DNA of 64,000 nucleotides from the NCBI RefSeq assembly GCF_000241345.1, contig NZ_BAED01000024.1:53264-117263 (forward strand). Direction: 5' to 3'. Numbering within the stretch: the first letter of the stretch is position 1; every line of letters begins with the position of its first letter. The translations under genes were made by a program, and so were the position numbers. Under the pieces are notes generated by a model. It worked only from the letters and a program-made list of their open reading frames with translations. It did not search any database and was not told the origin of the DNA. Origin of the DNA: Gordonia amarae NBRC 15530 (lineage in GTDB: Bacteria > Actinomycetota > Actinomycetes > Mycobacteriales > Mycobacteriaceae). Shown piece by piece: positions 33,934-43,979 of the stretch.

Positions 33934-36900
33934 GTGCCGCAGACGACGGTCGACGTGGACCAGGTGGCCCCAAGGTATCTCGGAGCGCGAACGGGCGATC
34001 CGGCGATGGAGACATCCCCGGCCGCCGTCGACCGGGTGCGCAGACATATCGAGGTCGCGACCCGGCGGGAACCGGGCGTGACGACGGTCGAGGTCACCGC
34101 GACCCCGGACGGGGGTGTGGAGATCGTCGTCGTCGCCGACGACATGCCGCTGCTGGTGGAGGCTGTCCTGGCAACCGTGGAGTCCCATGCGCTGACCGTC
34201 GACGGTATCGACCATCCGGTGCTACCGGTCGTGCGCGACAAAGACGGTGCGCTGACAGCGGTGGGCGAGGCGACCGGCGCCGTCGAGGAGTCGTGGATCT
34301 ACGTGCGGGCGGCGGCTGCCAAGTCGGGTGTCGACGCATCCGGATTCCGGACCGACCTGCGGACGGTGATCGATCGGGTCGCCGACGTCCACCGGGACTT
34401 CGACGCGACGCTGGCGAAGCTGACCGACTGCGCGGGCGGCTACGCGAACGCTCCCGTCGACACCACCGAGCGCGCCGAGTACGTGCGACTGCTGGAATGG
34501 TTTGCCGGGCCGCGCTTCTCCCTGTTCGGACACGAATTCATCTCCGCCACAGGCGAACCCTCGGGAGACAAGCTCGGTGTCGGGCGTGCCGACGGCATCA
34601 CCGCACCCGCCCACGGGCCGGTGTTGCAGGTGCCCGTGATCTCCCGGGTGTACCTGCGCACCGGGATTCAGCGTTCGGCATACCCTGTGCTGCTCCAGGT
34701 TCCGGTGTTCACCCCGGACGGCGCACCGGCCGGCGAGCACCGCTTCCTCGGGAACTTCACCAGCTGGGGCCGGCACCAGTCGATCCTCGACATCCCGGTG
34801 ATCGGTCCCAAGGTGGCCGATGTCCTGAGTCACGCCGGCGTGGACGCGGATTCCTACGCCGGACAAGCGATCATCGAACTGCTGCAGAACTACCCACTGG
34901 TGGAACTGTTCTGGCTCGGCGCCGAGGACCTGGCCCTGCGCAGCGAGGAGATGCTCGACGCCGTCGACTCGCGGACACTGCGGTGGTTCGTGCGCGCCAC
35001 CCCGGGCGCGCAGACCGCGTCGGCGCTGGTGTACCTGCCGCGGGACCGGTACACAACCGCATCCCGGCTGAGTCTGCAGAACGAGATCGCCACCCGGCTT
35101 CACGCCACCGACCTCGAATACACCGCCCGCGTGAGCGAACTGCCGTTGGCGCTGCTGCAGCTGCTGGTCCGTGTCGACGACGCGACGATCGCCGGACTCG
35201 GTTCCCTCGAACCCGGTTCACCCGCCCACGCCGAGATCCAGGAAGCGCTGAGCGACCTGATCCGTAGCTGGGACGACCGGGTGCGGGAGCTGGCCCCCGG
35301 TGCGGTGGCCGAACTGCAGCGCGTGCCCTCGGCCACGCTGGGTGAGGAGGGTGGAGCCGACACATTGCTGCGGCTGGTCCCGGGACTGTCGGAGGACTAC
35401 AAGGACAGCCGCGACCCCGAGGACGCCGTCGTCGACCTGGCACATGTCGCCGGTCTCGCGCCCGGCGAGATGACGGTGACGCTGCGGCAGTCCGACGTGG
35501 ACGCCACCCGCCGGACGTTCACCCTCTACCTGTGCGGCGAATCGGTGAGCCTGACCGATGTGCTGCCGGTGCTGCAGAGCCTCGGGGTGGCCGTGCTCGA
35601 CGAGCATCCCTACGAACTCGACCGGGCCGACGGGGTGCCGTGCTGGGCATACGAATTCGGGGTGCGTCTGGCGCCGGGGATCAGCACCGACCCCGACAGG
35701 GACGAGGCAGACCTGACCCGGCGGTTCACCGACGCATTCGGGGCGTTGTGGCATGGCGAGGCCGAGGTGGACGCCTTCAACGCCCTGATCGTGCGGTGCG
35801 GTCTGAACTGGCGGTCCGTGGCTATCTTGCGCGCCTGCTACCGGTACCTCCGGCAGATCGGCTTCGGATACAGCACAGCCCATTCGGCTGATGTTCTCGG
35901 AGATGAACGAGCCGTGACCCTCGGCCTGGTGGCGGTGTTCGAGGCGTCCTTCGATCCGGAGATCGCCGACGCCGAGCGACGCACGGTGGCGGTGGACGGG
36001 CTGCGCCGCGACATCGGCGCGGTCATCGGACTCGACGCCGACCGTATCGTCTCCGCCTTCGCCGCGATGGTGCTGGCGGTGGTCCGCACCAACGTGTACG
36101 TCACCGACAGGCTGCTTCCCGGTGGGGTGATGGCGTTCAAGCTCGACACTCAGAACATTCCGCAGGCGCCGGAGCCGCGTCCGGTGCACGAGATTTTTGT
36201 GTACTCGCCCCGCGTCGAGGGTGTGCACCTGCGTTTCGGTGCGGTGGCGCGCGGTGGTCTGCGCTGGTCGGATCGCCGCGAGGACTTCCGGACCGAGATC
36301 CTCGGACTGGTCAAGGCGCAAGCGGTGAAGAACGCGGTGATCGTGCCGCAGGGCGCGAAGGGGGGGTTCGTGCTCAAACGGCACCCGGTGTCGACCGGAG
36401 ACCCCGGTGCCGACCGGGATGCCCTGCGCGAGGAGGGAATCGAATGCTATCGGCAGTTCATCTCCGGGCTGCTCGACGTCACCGACAACATCGACAAGGC
36501 GACCGGCGCGGTGGTGCCCGCGAGGTCGGTGGTGCGCCGCGACGGTGACGACACCTACCTGGTGGTGGCCGCAGACAAGGGTACCGCCGCGTTCTCCGAC
36601 ATCGCCAACGGCGTTGCCGCGCAATACGGTTTCTGGCTCGGCGACGCATTCGCCTCGGGCGGCTCCGCGGGCTACGACCACAAGGCGATGGGCATCACCG
36701 CCCGCGGCGCCTGGGAATCGGTGAAGCGGCATTTCCGGGAGCTGGGCATCGACACCCAGACGCAGGATTTCACCGTCGTGGGTGTCGGCGACATGAGCGG
36801 CGACGTGTTCGGCAACGGGATGCTGCTGTCCGGGCACATCCGGCTGGTGGCGGCCTTCGACCACCGGCACATCTTCGTCGACCCGAATCCCGATGCGTCC

Positions 36901-38667
36901 CAGTCCTTCACCGAACGCAAGCGACTGTTCGACCTGCCCAGGTCGTCGTGGGCCGACTACGACACGGCATTGATCGGCGAGGGCGGCGGGGTCTGGCCGC
37001 GCGACCAGAAGGCCATCGCGGTCAGCCCGCAGATGGCCGCCGCGCTCGGCATCGACGACGGCGTCGATGTGCTGTCGCCGCCCGAGCTGATGCGGGCGAT
37101 CCTGCTTGCCCCGGTGGACCTGCTGTGGAACGGCGGCATCGGCACCTACATCAAGGCCTCGACCGAATCGAACCCCGACGTCGGCGACAAGGCCAACGAC
37201 GCCATCCGCGTCGACGGAAATCAGGTACGCGCCACCGTTGTCGGCGAGGGCGGCAACCTCGGCGTGACCGAACTCGGCCGGATCGAGTTCGATCTCGCGG
37301 GTGGACGCATCAACACCGACGCCATGGACAACTCGGCCGGGGTGGACTGCTCCGACCACGAGGTGAACATCAAGGTACTCCTCGACACCGCCGTCACCTC
37401 GGGCAAACTCGCAGCCGAACAACGTGATCCGCTGCTCAGTTCGATGACCGACGAGGTGGCCGAACTCGTACTGGCCGACAACATCGAGCAGAACGCCGAG
37501 CTCGGATTCTCGCGCAACTACGCCCTCGACCGGGTCGAGGTGCACGCCCGCCTGCTCGCCGCGCTCGCCGAACGCGGCGTCGACCTGCGACTGGAGGCCC
37601 TGCCCACGCCGACGGCACTGCGCAAACGCCTGCACGGAGAAGTCGGTCGTGCGCTGACCTCGCCCGAGCTGGCCACGGTGATGGCGCACGTCAAACTGCT
37701 CGCCAAAGCCGACCTCCTCGCCGGCGATCTCGTCGACAACGACGTCTTCGACGACCGGCTGGCCCGCTACTTCCCGGAGCCGCTGCGCAGGACCTACGCC
37801 GGCGAGCTGCGCACGCACCGGCTGCGGCGGGAGATCGTGGCCACCAGCCTTGTCAACGAGGTCATGGCGCACGTCGGGATCACCCATTTGTTCCGGCTGG
37901 CCGAGGGGGCCGGTGTGGGTGCCGAGGACGGTGTGCGCGCCTTCGTCGTGGTCAACAAGGTGTTCGGGATGCGGGAGGTGTTCGAGGACATCGCCGCCGC
38001 GCCGGTGGATGTGAAGACCGTCGACGAGATGATGAACTACGCTCGCCGGCTCGTGTTCCGGGCATCGCGGTGGTTCCTGGCCGGACGTCCCCAGCCGCTG
38101 GCCGTCGCCGCCGAGATCATCCGCTACTCGGGACAGGTCGCCCGGCTCACACCATTGCTGTCGGGCTGGTTCGGCTCCAATTCGGCCCGCGACGTGGACG
38201 AACGCACCGCGGCCTACCGCGGCGCGGGAGTACCCGACGCCACCGCACATCAGGCGGCGATCAGCCTGCACCGCTTCTGCCTGCTCGACATCATCGACGC
38301 CGCCGAGATCTCCGACAACGAACCGGCCGACGTGGGTGCGCTCTACTTCGCGATCATGGAGCACTTCGGCATCGAACAACTGCTGACCGCGGTCAGCGTC
38401 CTCGATCATGGTGATCGGTGGCATGCACTGGCGCGCTTGGCATTACGCGACGACATGCACGCGACACTGCGGGCGGTCACCCTACAGGTCCTAGAACTGG
38501 CAGAGCCGGGGGAGTCCCCGGCGGAGATGATCGCCGAATGGGAGCAGTCGCAGTCGTCGCGGCTGGCGCGGGTGCGATCGATGCTCACCGAGATCGAGGT
38601 CTCGGGAACGCTGGACCTCGCGACGCTGTCGGTGGCCGCCCGGCAGTTGCGCAGCCTGCTGCGCTGA
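33934..38667 (+). CDS. gdh: Large NAD-specific glutamate dehydrogenase
   Basis: The roughly 1577-residue protein is the actinobacterial 180-kDa type NAD-GDH, collinear with M. tuberculosis Rv2476c. The catalytic core reads VARGGLRWSDRREDFRTEILGLVKAQ, then VPQGAKGGFV with the active-site lysine and YDHKAMGITARGAWESVKRHF, followed by FTVVGVGDMSGDVFGNGML in the NAD-binding part. Long N- and C-terminal regulatory regions (ACT-like and helical) flank it. It deaminates glutamate to 2-oxoglutarate. I chose the GTG at 33934, preceded by GAGGGTG. The frame is open from 33826, but that start would sit against the ettA terminator with no room for a promoter. Confidence 0.92.
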   Translation: MPQTTVDVDQVAPRYLGARTGDPAMETSPAAVDRVRRHIEVATRREPGVTTVEVTATPDGGVEIVVVADDMPLLVEAVLATVESHALTVDGIDHPVLPVVRDKDGALTAVGEATGAVEESWIYVRAAAAKSGVDASGFRTDLRTVIDRVADVHRDFDATLAKLTDCAGGYANAPVDTTERAEYVRLLEWFAGPRFSLFGHEFISATGEPSGDKLGVGRADGITAPAHGPVLQVPVISRVYLRTGIQRSAYPVLLQVPVFTPDGAPAGEHRFLGNFTSWGRHQSILDIPVIGPKVADVLSHAGVDADSYAGQAIIELLQNYPLVELFWLGAEDLALRSEEMLDAVDSRTLRWFVRATPGAQTASALVYLPRDRYTTASRLSLQNEIATRLHATDLEYTARVSELPLALLQLLVRVDDATIAGLGSLEPGSPAHAEIQEALSDLIRSWDDRVRELAPGAVAELQRVPSATLGEEGGADTLLRLVPGLSEDYKDSRDPEDAVVDLAHVAGLAPGEMTVTLRQSDVDATRRTFTLYLCGESVSLTDVLPVLQSLGVAVLDEHPYELDRADGVPCWAYEFGVRLAPGISTDPDRDEADLTRRFTDAFGALWHGEAEVDAFNALIVRCGLNWRSVAILRACYRYLRQIGFGYSTAHSADVLGDERAVTLGLVAVFEASFDPEIADAERRTVAVDGLRRDIGAVIGLDADRIVSAFAAMVLAVVRTNVYVTDRLLPGGVMAFKLDTQNIPQAPEPRPVHEIFVYSPRVEGVHLRFGAVARGGLRWSDRREDFRTEILGLVKAQAVKNAVIVPQGAKGGFVLKRHPVSTGDPGADRDALREEGIECYRQFISGLLDVTDNIDKATGAVVPARSVVRRDGDDTYLVVAADKGTAAFSDIANGVAAQYGFWLGDAFASGGSAGYDHKAMGITARGAWESVKRHFRELGIDTQTQDFTVVGVGDMSGDVFGNGMLLSGHIRLVAAFDHRHIFVDPNPDASQSFTERKRLFDLPRSSWADYDTALIGEGGGVWPRDQKAIAVSPQMAAALGIDDGVDVLSPPELMRAILLAPVDLLWNGGIGTYIKASTESNPDVGDKANDAIRVDGNQVRATVVGEGGNLGVTELGRIEFDLAGGRINTDAMDNSAGVDCSDHEVNIKVLLDTAVTSGKLAAEQRDPLLSSMTDEVAELVLADNIEQNAELGFSRNYALDRVEVHARLLAALAERGVDLRLEALPTPTALRKRLHGEVGRALTSPELATVMAHVKLLAKADLLAGDLVDNDVFDDRLARYFPEPLRRTYAGELRTHRLRREIVATSLVNEVMAHVGITHLFRLAEGAGVGAEDGVRAFVVVNKVFGMREVFEDIAAAPVDVKTVDEMMNYARRLVFRASRWFLAGRPQPLAVAAEIIRYSGQVARLTPLLSGWFGSNSARDVDERTAAYRGAGVPDATAHQAAISLHRFCLLDIIDAAEISDNEPADVGALYFAIMEHFGIEQLLTAVSVLDHGDRWHALARLALRDDMHATLRAVTLQVLELAEPGESPAEMIAEWEQSQSSRLARVRSMLTEIEVSGTLDLATLSVAARQLRSLLR

Positions 38668-38780
38668 ACCGGCCGCGTGCCTCGCGCCGTTGCCCGCACC
38701 GGCACGTAGGGTGACATGGGGCATCCGGTGCCGGTCACCTGCGTGCCCCGAAGGCGACGATCGCGAGGAGAGGACCGCAC

Positions 38781-39227
38781 GTGCAGGTTGTGGAAGACGA
38801 AGGCACCAAGACGGAGCGTGGCTACCTGGTGAAGGTGCCTGTGCGCTGGTCCGACATGGACGTCTACCAGCACATCAACCACGCACGGATGGTCACCCTC
38901 CTGGAGGAGGCGCGCATCCCGTGGCTGTTCTACGACGCACGGCCCACGGTGGGCCTGCGCTCGGGCTGCGTCGTCGCCGACCTGCACGTGAAATACCAAC
39001 TGCAGCTTCGGCATGAGGAAGGTCCCCTGGAGGTGACGATGTTCACCGAGCGGGTCCGGGCCGTCGACTTCACCGTCGGCTACGAGGTGCGGCCCAAGGG
39101 TGGCGCCCCCGACTCCAAACCGGCGATCGTGGCGTCCACACAGCTCGTCGCCTTCGACGTCGACACCCAGCGCCTGCGCCGCCTCACCCCGGAGGAGAAG
39201 GCCTACCTGCTCGAGTTCGCGAGATGA
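38781..39227 (+). CDS. Hotdog-fold acyl-CoA thioesterase
   Basis: The 148-residue product has the 4HBT-family motif RWSDMDVYQHINHARMVTLLEEAR with the catalytic aspartate, then the central LHVKYQLQ strand. It hydrolyses acyl-CoA thioesters in the cytoplasm; chain length is unknown. It is the counterpart of Rv2475c in the conserved ettA-gdh neighbourhood. Start is GTG at 38781. The next gene begins inside its stop codon (ATGA overlap), so the two are translated together. Confidence 0.88.
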   Translation: MQVVEDEGTKTERGYLVKVPVRWSDMDVYQHINHARMVTLLEEARIPWLFYDARPTVGLRSGCVVADLHVKYQLQLRHEEGPLEVTMFTERVRAVDFTVGYEVRPKGGAPDSKPAIVASTQLVAFDVDTQRLRRLTPEEKAYLLEFAR

Positions 39228-39928
39228 GCGGGCAGGCCCCCGAACGGTGGGTCCGGGCGGCGACCGATTCCGACCGGGCCGACGCCCTCGCCTTCATAGC
39301 GCGGGCGGCCCGGATGAGCGAGGCGGCGGTGATCCGGCTGCACGCACGGCCGGACGGCCGGCTCGGTCTCTGGACTCACACCGGATTCGACGTGCTCGCG
39401 ACCCGGTCGATCGTCGGGGCGTCCGCTCCCGACGACATCGTCTGCGACGCGGAGCAATTGCGAGGGGTCCTGGCGGGTGCCGCCGCCGGTACGCGGGTCG
39501 ATCCGGGGTTCACCTTCGGCAGCGCCTGGAAGGGCGCACTGCCACCGGCCGGTGGCTACACCCACGTCGATGACGTTCCCGCCCGGTCGGTGGTCGAACT
39601 CGCGCGCAGCGGTGCCAAGCTCGCCCGCACCGAGGGCAGCGCGCATGGACCGGCGACGGGTTTGCTCGACCAGGGTGTGCTTGAGGTGGCGCCTGCCGAC
39701 GGACAGCAGCCGGTGACGATCATCCTGCGATCGGTGTTCGCGCTGACCGCCATGGGATTCATCCGCGATGCCGATGGCCGGGAGGTCACCGACACCTCCG
39801 ACCTGACCCGGATCGCCGCCGACGAACCGGTGCGGGTGCGGGCGTCGGCGGCCTGGATCAGGATCGACGCCCGCTTCGGCTCGGTCTACCAGCGCCGCAG
39901 CCGGGACCTGACGGTCACTCCGCTGTAG
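39224..39928 (+). CDS. Conserved hypothetical protein (Rv2474c-like)
   Basis: The 234-residue soluble protein has no recognised catalytic motif, signal peptide or membrane segment. It sits where Rv2474c lies in M. tuberculosis and is translationally coupled to the thioesterase gene. The N-terminal half looks like an alpha/beta unit (RLHARPDGRLGLWTHTGFDVLATRSIVG), the C-terminal half a second beta-rich unit. A function linked to acyl-CoA or glutamate metabolism is suggested only by position. The last 14 bp overlap the convergent glucosidase gene. Confidence 0.8.
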   Translation: MSGQAPERWVRAATDSDRADALAFIARAARMSEAAVIRLHARPDGRLGLWTHTGFDVLATRSIVGASAPDDIVCDAEQLRGVLAGAAAGTRVDPGFTFGSAWKGALPPAGGYTHVDDVPARSVVELARSGAKLARTEGSAHGPATGLLDQGVLEVAPADGQQPVTIILRSVFALTAMGFIRDADGREVTDTSDLTRIAADEPVRVRASAAWIRIDARFGSVYQRRSRDLTVTPL

Positions 39929-42155
39929 CGGTGTCCTCGGGTCCGGCGTCGGCGGCGGTGTCGGTGTATTCGGCGAGCCACGCCGCCGACCGGGGCGGCA
40001 GCAGACCGTCGGTGAGCGGGTAGCTCGACAGCAGCAGCTCACCCGGCGGAAGCTCCACCGGCTCGGCGGTGGTATTGAGCGCGCAGATCAGGTGTCCCTC
40101 GGACCGGCGGAATGCCAGGCACCCCTCCGGAGCCCCGTACCATTCGACCGTCGAACCGGTGAATTCCTTTCGGGAATACCGCAATTCGATGGCCTGGCGG
40201 TACAGCGACAGGGTCGAGCCCACATCCTCGAGCTGGGCTTCCGCAGTGAACGGGCCCCACGAGTCAGGCATCGGCAGCCAGGTGCCGGCGGCGCTGCTGA
40301 AGCCGTACGGGGGTTCGGTGCCCTCCCACGGGATCGGCACCCGGCAGTTGTCCCGGCCGCGCTCGGTGTGACCCGACCGCTCCCACACGGGATCCTGCAG
40401 GGCCTCGTCGGGCAGATCGACGTTCGGCAGACCGAGTTCGGCGCCGTTGTAGATGAAGATCGATCCCGGCAGCGCCAGTTCGACAAGAGCCATCGCCCGT
40501 GCGGCCAGGATGCCGTCGGCGAGCGCCACCTCCGGATCGGTGCCGGCGGCGACCTCGGGTGCGTAGCGGCTCACCTCCCGGTCGACGTCGTGATTGGACA
40601 GGGTCCAGGTGGGTGTGCCGTTGACACTGAGCACCGCATCCAGCGAGTTCTCGATGGCCGACCGGACCGACTCGGCGGTGAAGTCCGCCTTGGCGAGCCG
40701 GAAATTGAAGCCCAGGTGCAGCTCGTCGGGCCGCAGATACTCGGCGAACCGCTCGTTGTCCTCCACCCAGATCTCACCGACGTTGGCCGCACCCGGGTAG
40801 TCGTCCATGACTGTGCGGATCTTGCGGTGAATGTCGTGCACCGCATAGTTGTTGAAGCGCGGATCGTCGTCGCTGTTCTCCAGCAGCCGCGTGGAGTCCA
40901 GGTCCATGTCGGGCAGGTCCTCCGGCTTGGCCATGCCATGCGCCACGTCGATGCGGAAGCCGTCGACCCCGCGATCGAGCCAGAACCGCAGCGTCTTCTC
41001 CAGATCCTCGAAGACCTCCGGATTCTCCCAGTTCAGGTCCGGCTGTTCGGGGGCGAAGATGTGCATGTACCACTGACCCGGCGAGCCGTCGGCCTCGGTG
41101 ATCCGGCGCCAGGCCGGTCCGCCGAACACGCTGTGCCAGTTGTTGGGCGGCTCGTCACCGTTCTCGCCGCGCCCGTCGCGGAAGATGTACCGGGCGCGTT
41201 CGGGACTGCCCGGCGCCGCTGCCAGCGCGGCCTGGAACCACTCGTGCTGATCGCTGGTGTGGTTGGGGACCAGATCCATGGTCACCCGGATGTTGCGGGC
41301 GTGGGCTTCGGCGATCAGATTGTCGAACAGGGCGAGGCTGCCGAAGACGGGGTCGATGTCGCGGGGATCGGACACGTCGTACCCGTGGTCGGCCATGGGG
41401 GAGCGCATGATGGGACTGAGCCAGATCGCGTCCACGCCCAGCAGTTCCAGATATCCGAGGCGGCTGATGACGCCCATGAGGTCGCCGACACCGTCGCCGT
41501 TGGCGTCGGAGAACGACCGCGGATAGATCTGGTAGAAGATCGCGTTCATCCACCACGTCGTGTCAGAGGTACTGAGCTGGGTGGCAACCCGGGGCTGGGC
41601 GGGTGCGACCTGCTCCGGCGATGCGACCGCGTCATCGGCATCAACCGCGTCATCGGCATCAACCGGGTCATCGGCATCAACCGGGTTATCGACCGCTGCC
41701 GCGTCGGGGCCGGGGGTGATCGTGGGTGCTGTCGATGCATCCTCGCCGTGCTCGTCGGCATCAGCGGGTGAGTCGGCGGTATCAGATGTCCCGGTCTCGT
41801 CGGGTGCGTCGGTCGGAACCTGCTCGTCGGCCTCGGGCTCGGCGTCGAGATCGGTCGGTTCCGGGGTGCTCGGCTGTTCCGCCTCGTCGGCCTGCCCCGA
41901 CTCGCCCGACTGGGCTGTATCGTCCGACTGGGCTGAATCGTCGGCCTGGGCTGATCCGCCCGCCGATTCCGGTTCGGTGTGCTCGACGTTCTCCTGACCC
42001 GACTCTTCCGGGGCGGCGATCTCCTGCTCTGCGTCAGCGCGTACAGGGGTGCCGGTATCGCCCGGCACGGACTCACCGCCGGTGGCCGGCGCGGGCGTCT
42101 CGTCGGAGGTGCCGAAGGGTTCGGCGGGGGCGTCAGGGGTTGTCTGGTCGCTCAC
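39915..42155 (-). CDS. aglA: GH13 alpha-glucosidase with long acidic N-terminal extension
   Basis: From about residue 195 on, this is a GH13 (oligo-1,6-/alpha-glucosidase type) enzyme: WWMNAIFYQIYPRSFSDANGDGVGD, VPNHTSD, DGFRIDVAHGM with the nucleophile Asp, GEIWVED with the acid/base Glu, and LSNHDVDRE. It hydrolyses alpha-glucosidic bonds of malto-oligosaccharides or trehalose-like sugars; M. tuberculosis AglA (Rv2471) is the counterpart. Unusually, the first ~190 residues are an acidic, Pro/Ser/Asp/Glu-rich, presumably disordered region with short repeats (DDAVDADDAV, DSAQSDDTAQSGE). No signal peptide is seen. A start nearer the catalytic domain cannot be excluded. Confidence 0.88.
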   Translation of the reverse strand: MSDQTTPDAPAEPFGTSDETPAPATGGESVPGDTGTPVRADAEQEIAAPEESGQENVEHTEPESAGGSAQADDSAQSDDTAQSGESGQADEAEQPSTPEPTDLDAEPEADEQVPTDAPDETGTSDTADSPADADEHGEDASTAPTITPGPDAAAVDNPVDADDPVDADDAVDADDAVASPEQVAPAQPRVATQLSTSDTTWWMNAIFYQIYPRSFSDANGDGVGDLMGVISRLGYLELLGVDAIWLSPIMRSPMADHGYDVSDPRDIDPVFGSLALFDNLIAEAHARNIRVTMDLVPNHTSDQHEWFQAALAAAPGSPERARYIFRDGRGENGDEPPNNWHSVFGGPAWRRITEADGSPGQWYMHIFAPEQPDLNWENPEVFEDLEKTLRFWLDRGVDGFRIDVAHGMAKPEDLPDMDLDSTRLLENSDDDPRFNNYAVHDIHRKIRTVMDDYPGAANVGEIWVEDNERFAEYLRPDELHLGFNFRLAKADFTAESVRSAIENSLDAVLSVNGTPTWTLSNHDVDREVSRYAPEVAAGTDPEVALADGILAARAMALVELALPGSIFIYNGAELGLPNVDLPDEALQDPVWERSGHTERGRDNCRVPIPWEGTEPPYGFSSAAGTWLPMPDSWGPFTAEAQLEDVGSTLSLYRQAIELRYSRKEFTGSTVEWYGAPEGCLAFRRSEGHLICALNTTAEPVELPPGELLLSSYPLTDGLLPPRSAAWLAEYTDTAADAGPEDTATAE
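41626..41697 (-). repeat. 18-bp tandem repeat in glucosidase N-terminus
   Basis: About 3.5 direct copies of an 18-bp unit (ACCGSGTCATCGGCATCA on the plus strand) lie at 41626, 41644, 41662 and 41680. They encode the repeating six residues VDADDA/P in the acidic extension of the GH13 protein. Such units are prone to slippage, so length may vary between strains. Confidence 0.88.
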
Positions 42156-42343
42156 GACCGCAATTTTGCCCTAATCGCGCCGCCTGTCCTAAACATCCCT
42201 CAGGTTGGGTGGCGGACGTGTCGCCTGGATATCAGGGCAGCCCACTGTGGCAGGAGGGACAGTACGAGGTCGATCGCGGGCCGGAACGCGCCGGATCGGT
42301 CGAAGCGGAACACATCCGGCAGGGGGCCGATCGGGTGGGCCGA

Positions 42344-42769
42344 TCAGAACGCCGAGTTGACCATCATCTGCGCGGCCATCTCCACATACTCGGTCAGGGC
42401 CTGCCGGTGGGCCGCGTCGAGGGTCGACTCCTCGATCGAGGCGATGGCCGTGCGCATGCACCGCAGCCAGGCGTCCTTCTCGATCGGGCCGATCCGGTAC
42501 GGGTTGTGCCGCATCCGCAGGCGTGGATGTCCGCGCTGGTCGGAGTACGTCCGTGGGCCACCCCAGTACTGTTCGAGAAACATCCGCAGGCGCTCCTGCG
42601 CGGGTCCGAGATCCTCCTCGGGATACATCGGCCGCAGCACCTCGTCACGCGCGACCTCCTCGTAGAAGCGGGCGGCGATGCGGGCAAACGTGCGGGAGCC
42701 GCCCACCGCGTCGTAGAAGGTCTGTTCGGCGGGGGCCTGTCCGGGGCTGTCGGAACTCACGTCGCCCAT
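42344..42769 (-). CDS. glbO: Truncated hemoglobin group II (GlbO)
   Basis: The 141-residue product is a 2/2 hemoglobin: [38 protein letters not shown], then [24 protein letters not shown], whose RHNPY/F histidine is the proximal heme ligand region, and the C-terminal WLRCMRTAI helix carrying the Trp G8. It binds oxygen at the cytoplasmic membrane face and may support respiration or NO detoxification. I chose the ATG at 42769, which gives family length. It sits beside aglA exactly as Rv2470/Rv2471 do. Confidence 0.93.
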   Translation of the reverse strand: MGDVSSDSPGQAPAEQTFYDAVGGSRTFARIAARFYEEVARDEVLRPMYPEEDLGPAQERLRMFLEQYWGGPRTYSDQRGHPRLRMRHNPYRIGPIEKDAWLRCMRTAIASIEESTLDAAHRQALTEYVEMAAQMMVNSAF

Positions 42770-42972
42770 TGTCCCGGGTGATGGGCAAGGCATCAAACAC
42801 GGCCGCACAATGCCGACGATCCGTGTTCCGGCGAATCATGTCCTCACCCGCCCCGATACCGGCGGTCATCTGTTGTTCACGTGATCGACCAGCGTCGACG
42901 GGTTTATTTCCCGTGCATCTGCCGGACAACCGTGGTCAACTGGTCTCGTCCGATGTCGACCTGGGAGGCAGT

Positions 42973-43608
42973 ATGACGCGACACGCGCACCACAGCCCAC
43001 GAGGCGGCGTCGAGCGCGCACACATGACAGTGCTGCCCGGTGCCGGTGACACCCATTCGGCGTCTGACGAGGGCAACCGGGGTGGCACGTACTGGGGCAG
43101 GCGCAGGGTGTTGCTGCTCAACGCCACCTTCGAACCGCTCACCGCCGTCACCATCCGGCGGGCGATCGTGCTGGTGCTGCGCGACCGGGCAGACGTCGTG
43201 CACGCCGATGCCGCCGGCAACAGTGTGCACTCGGCCGGGATGGCGATCCCCGTGCCCACCGTGATCCGGCTGCGCACCTATGTGCGGGTGCCGTACCGTG
43301 CGTCGGTCCCGCTGACCCGCGCCGCGCTGATGCACCGCGACCACTTCCGCTGCGGCTACTGCGGCACAAAGGCCACCACCATCGACCACATCGTGCCGCG
43401 CAGCCGCGGCGGCGGGCACAGCTGGGAGAACTGCGTGGCGTGCTGCGCGAGCTGCAACCACCGCAAGGCCGACAAGCTGCTCAGCGAACTCGGGTGGACC
43501 CTCCGGGTGGTACCCGCGGCCCCCAAGGGCAGGCACTGGCGGCTGCTCGCCACCGTCAAGGTCATCGACCCCGACTGGGTTCAGTACATCGACGCCGGCG
43601 CCGCCTGA
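42973..43608 (+). CDS. HNH endonuclease-domain protein
   Basis: The 211-residue product has an N-terminal domain (VLLLNATFEPLTAVTIRRAIVLVLRDRADVV) found in small HNH proteins, then a C-terminal HNH unit with two zinc-binding pairs (CGYCG and CCASC) around IDHIVPRSRGG. The ATG at 42973 follows GGGAGG. It corresponds to Rv2469c by neighbourhood, divergent from glbO. It could be a structure-specific nuclease; actual function is unknown in this lineage. Confidence 0.88.
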   Translation: MTRHAHHSPRGGVERAHMTVLPGAGDTHSASDEGNRGGTYWGRRRVLLLNATFEPLTAVTIRRAIVLVLRDRADVVHADAAGNSVHSAGMAIPVPTVIRLRTYVRVPYRASVPLTRAALMHRDHFRCGYCGTKATTIDHIVPRSRGGGHSWENCVACCASCNHRKADKLLSELGWTLRVVPAAPKGRHWRLLATVKVIDPDWVQYIDAGAA

Positions 43609-43730
43609 GCAGGGCAACCGCGGCGCCGCGCGCGGGGTCTACGACACTGCGTAGGGGTAAGTGCCCGCCCGGTCGCCGCGTGGTCTAAATTGATCACCAA
43701 TAGGTGCACCACACTGATCGGAAGGGTGAC

Positions 43731-43979
43731 ATGGAAGACCTGATCGTCCCAATCGGAGTGCCCATCACAATCCTCGTCCTGCTGGCTGTTGCGGCGTGCG
43801 TGGTGTCGATGACGTTCTCGGGTGGGCTCAAGTACCCCAAGGTGCAGATCTACACCCTTGACCAGAAGTGGACGCATAAGCCGCTGCTGTTCAGCGCTAC
43901 CGACATTGCTCCGATGTCCGCTGAACGGCACGCGGAGTCCGACGACGTAGACGGAGGTACGGCAAGTGGCAAGTGGTGA
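43731..43979 (+). CDS. Small single-pass membrane protein
   Basis: The 82-residue product has one N-terminal membrane helix (PIGVPITILVLLAVAACVVSMTF) followed by a short polar cytoplasmic or external tail (YPKVQIYTLDQKWTHKPLLFSATDI). The ATG at 43731 follows GGAAGGGTGAC. Its last 14 bp overlap the DUF5130 gene, so the two are coupled. I do not recognise a function; the two proteins probably work together at the membrane. Confidence 0.78.
   Translation: MEDLIVPIGVPITILVLLAVAACVVSMTFSGGLKYPKVQIYTLDQKWTHKPLLFSATDIAPMSAERHAESDDVDGGTASGKW

Noticed and set aside
35218..38424. 1068-codon minus-strand open frame opposite the glutamate dehydrogenase gene
   Set aside because: It is a GC-rich antisense shadow. 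Its composition is His/Val/Gly/Asp-biased without motifs, while the plus-strand frame has full catalytic motifs.
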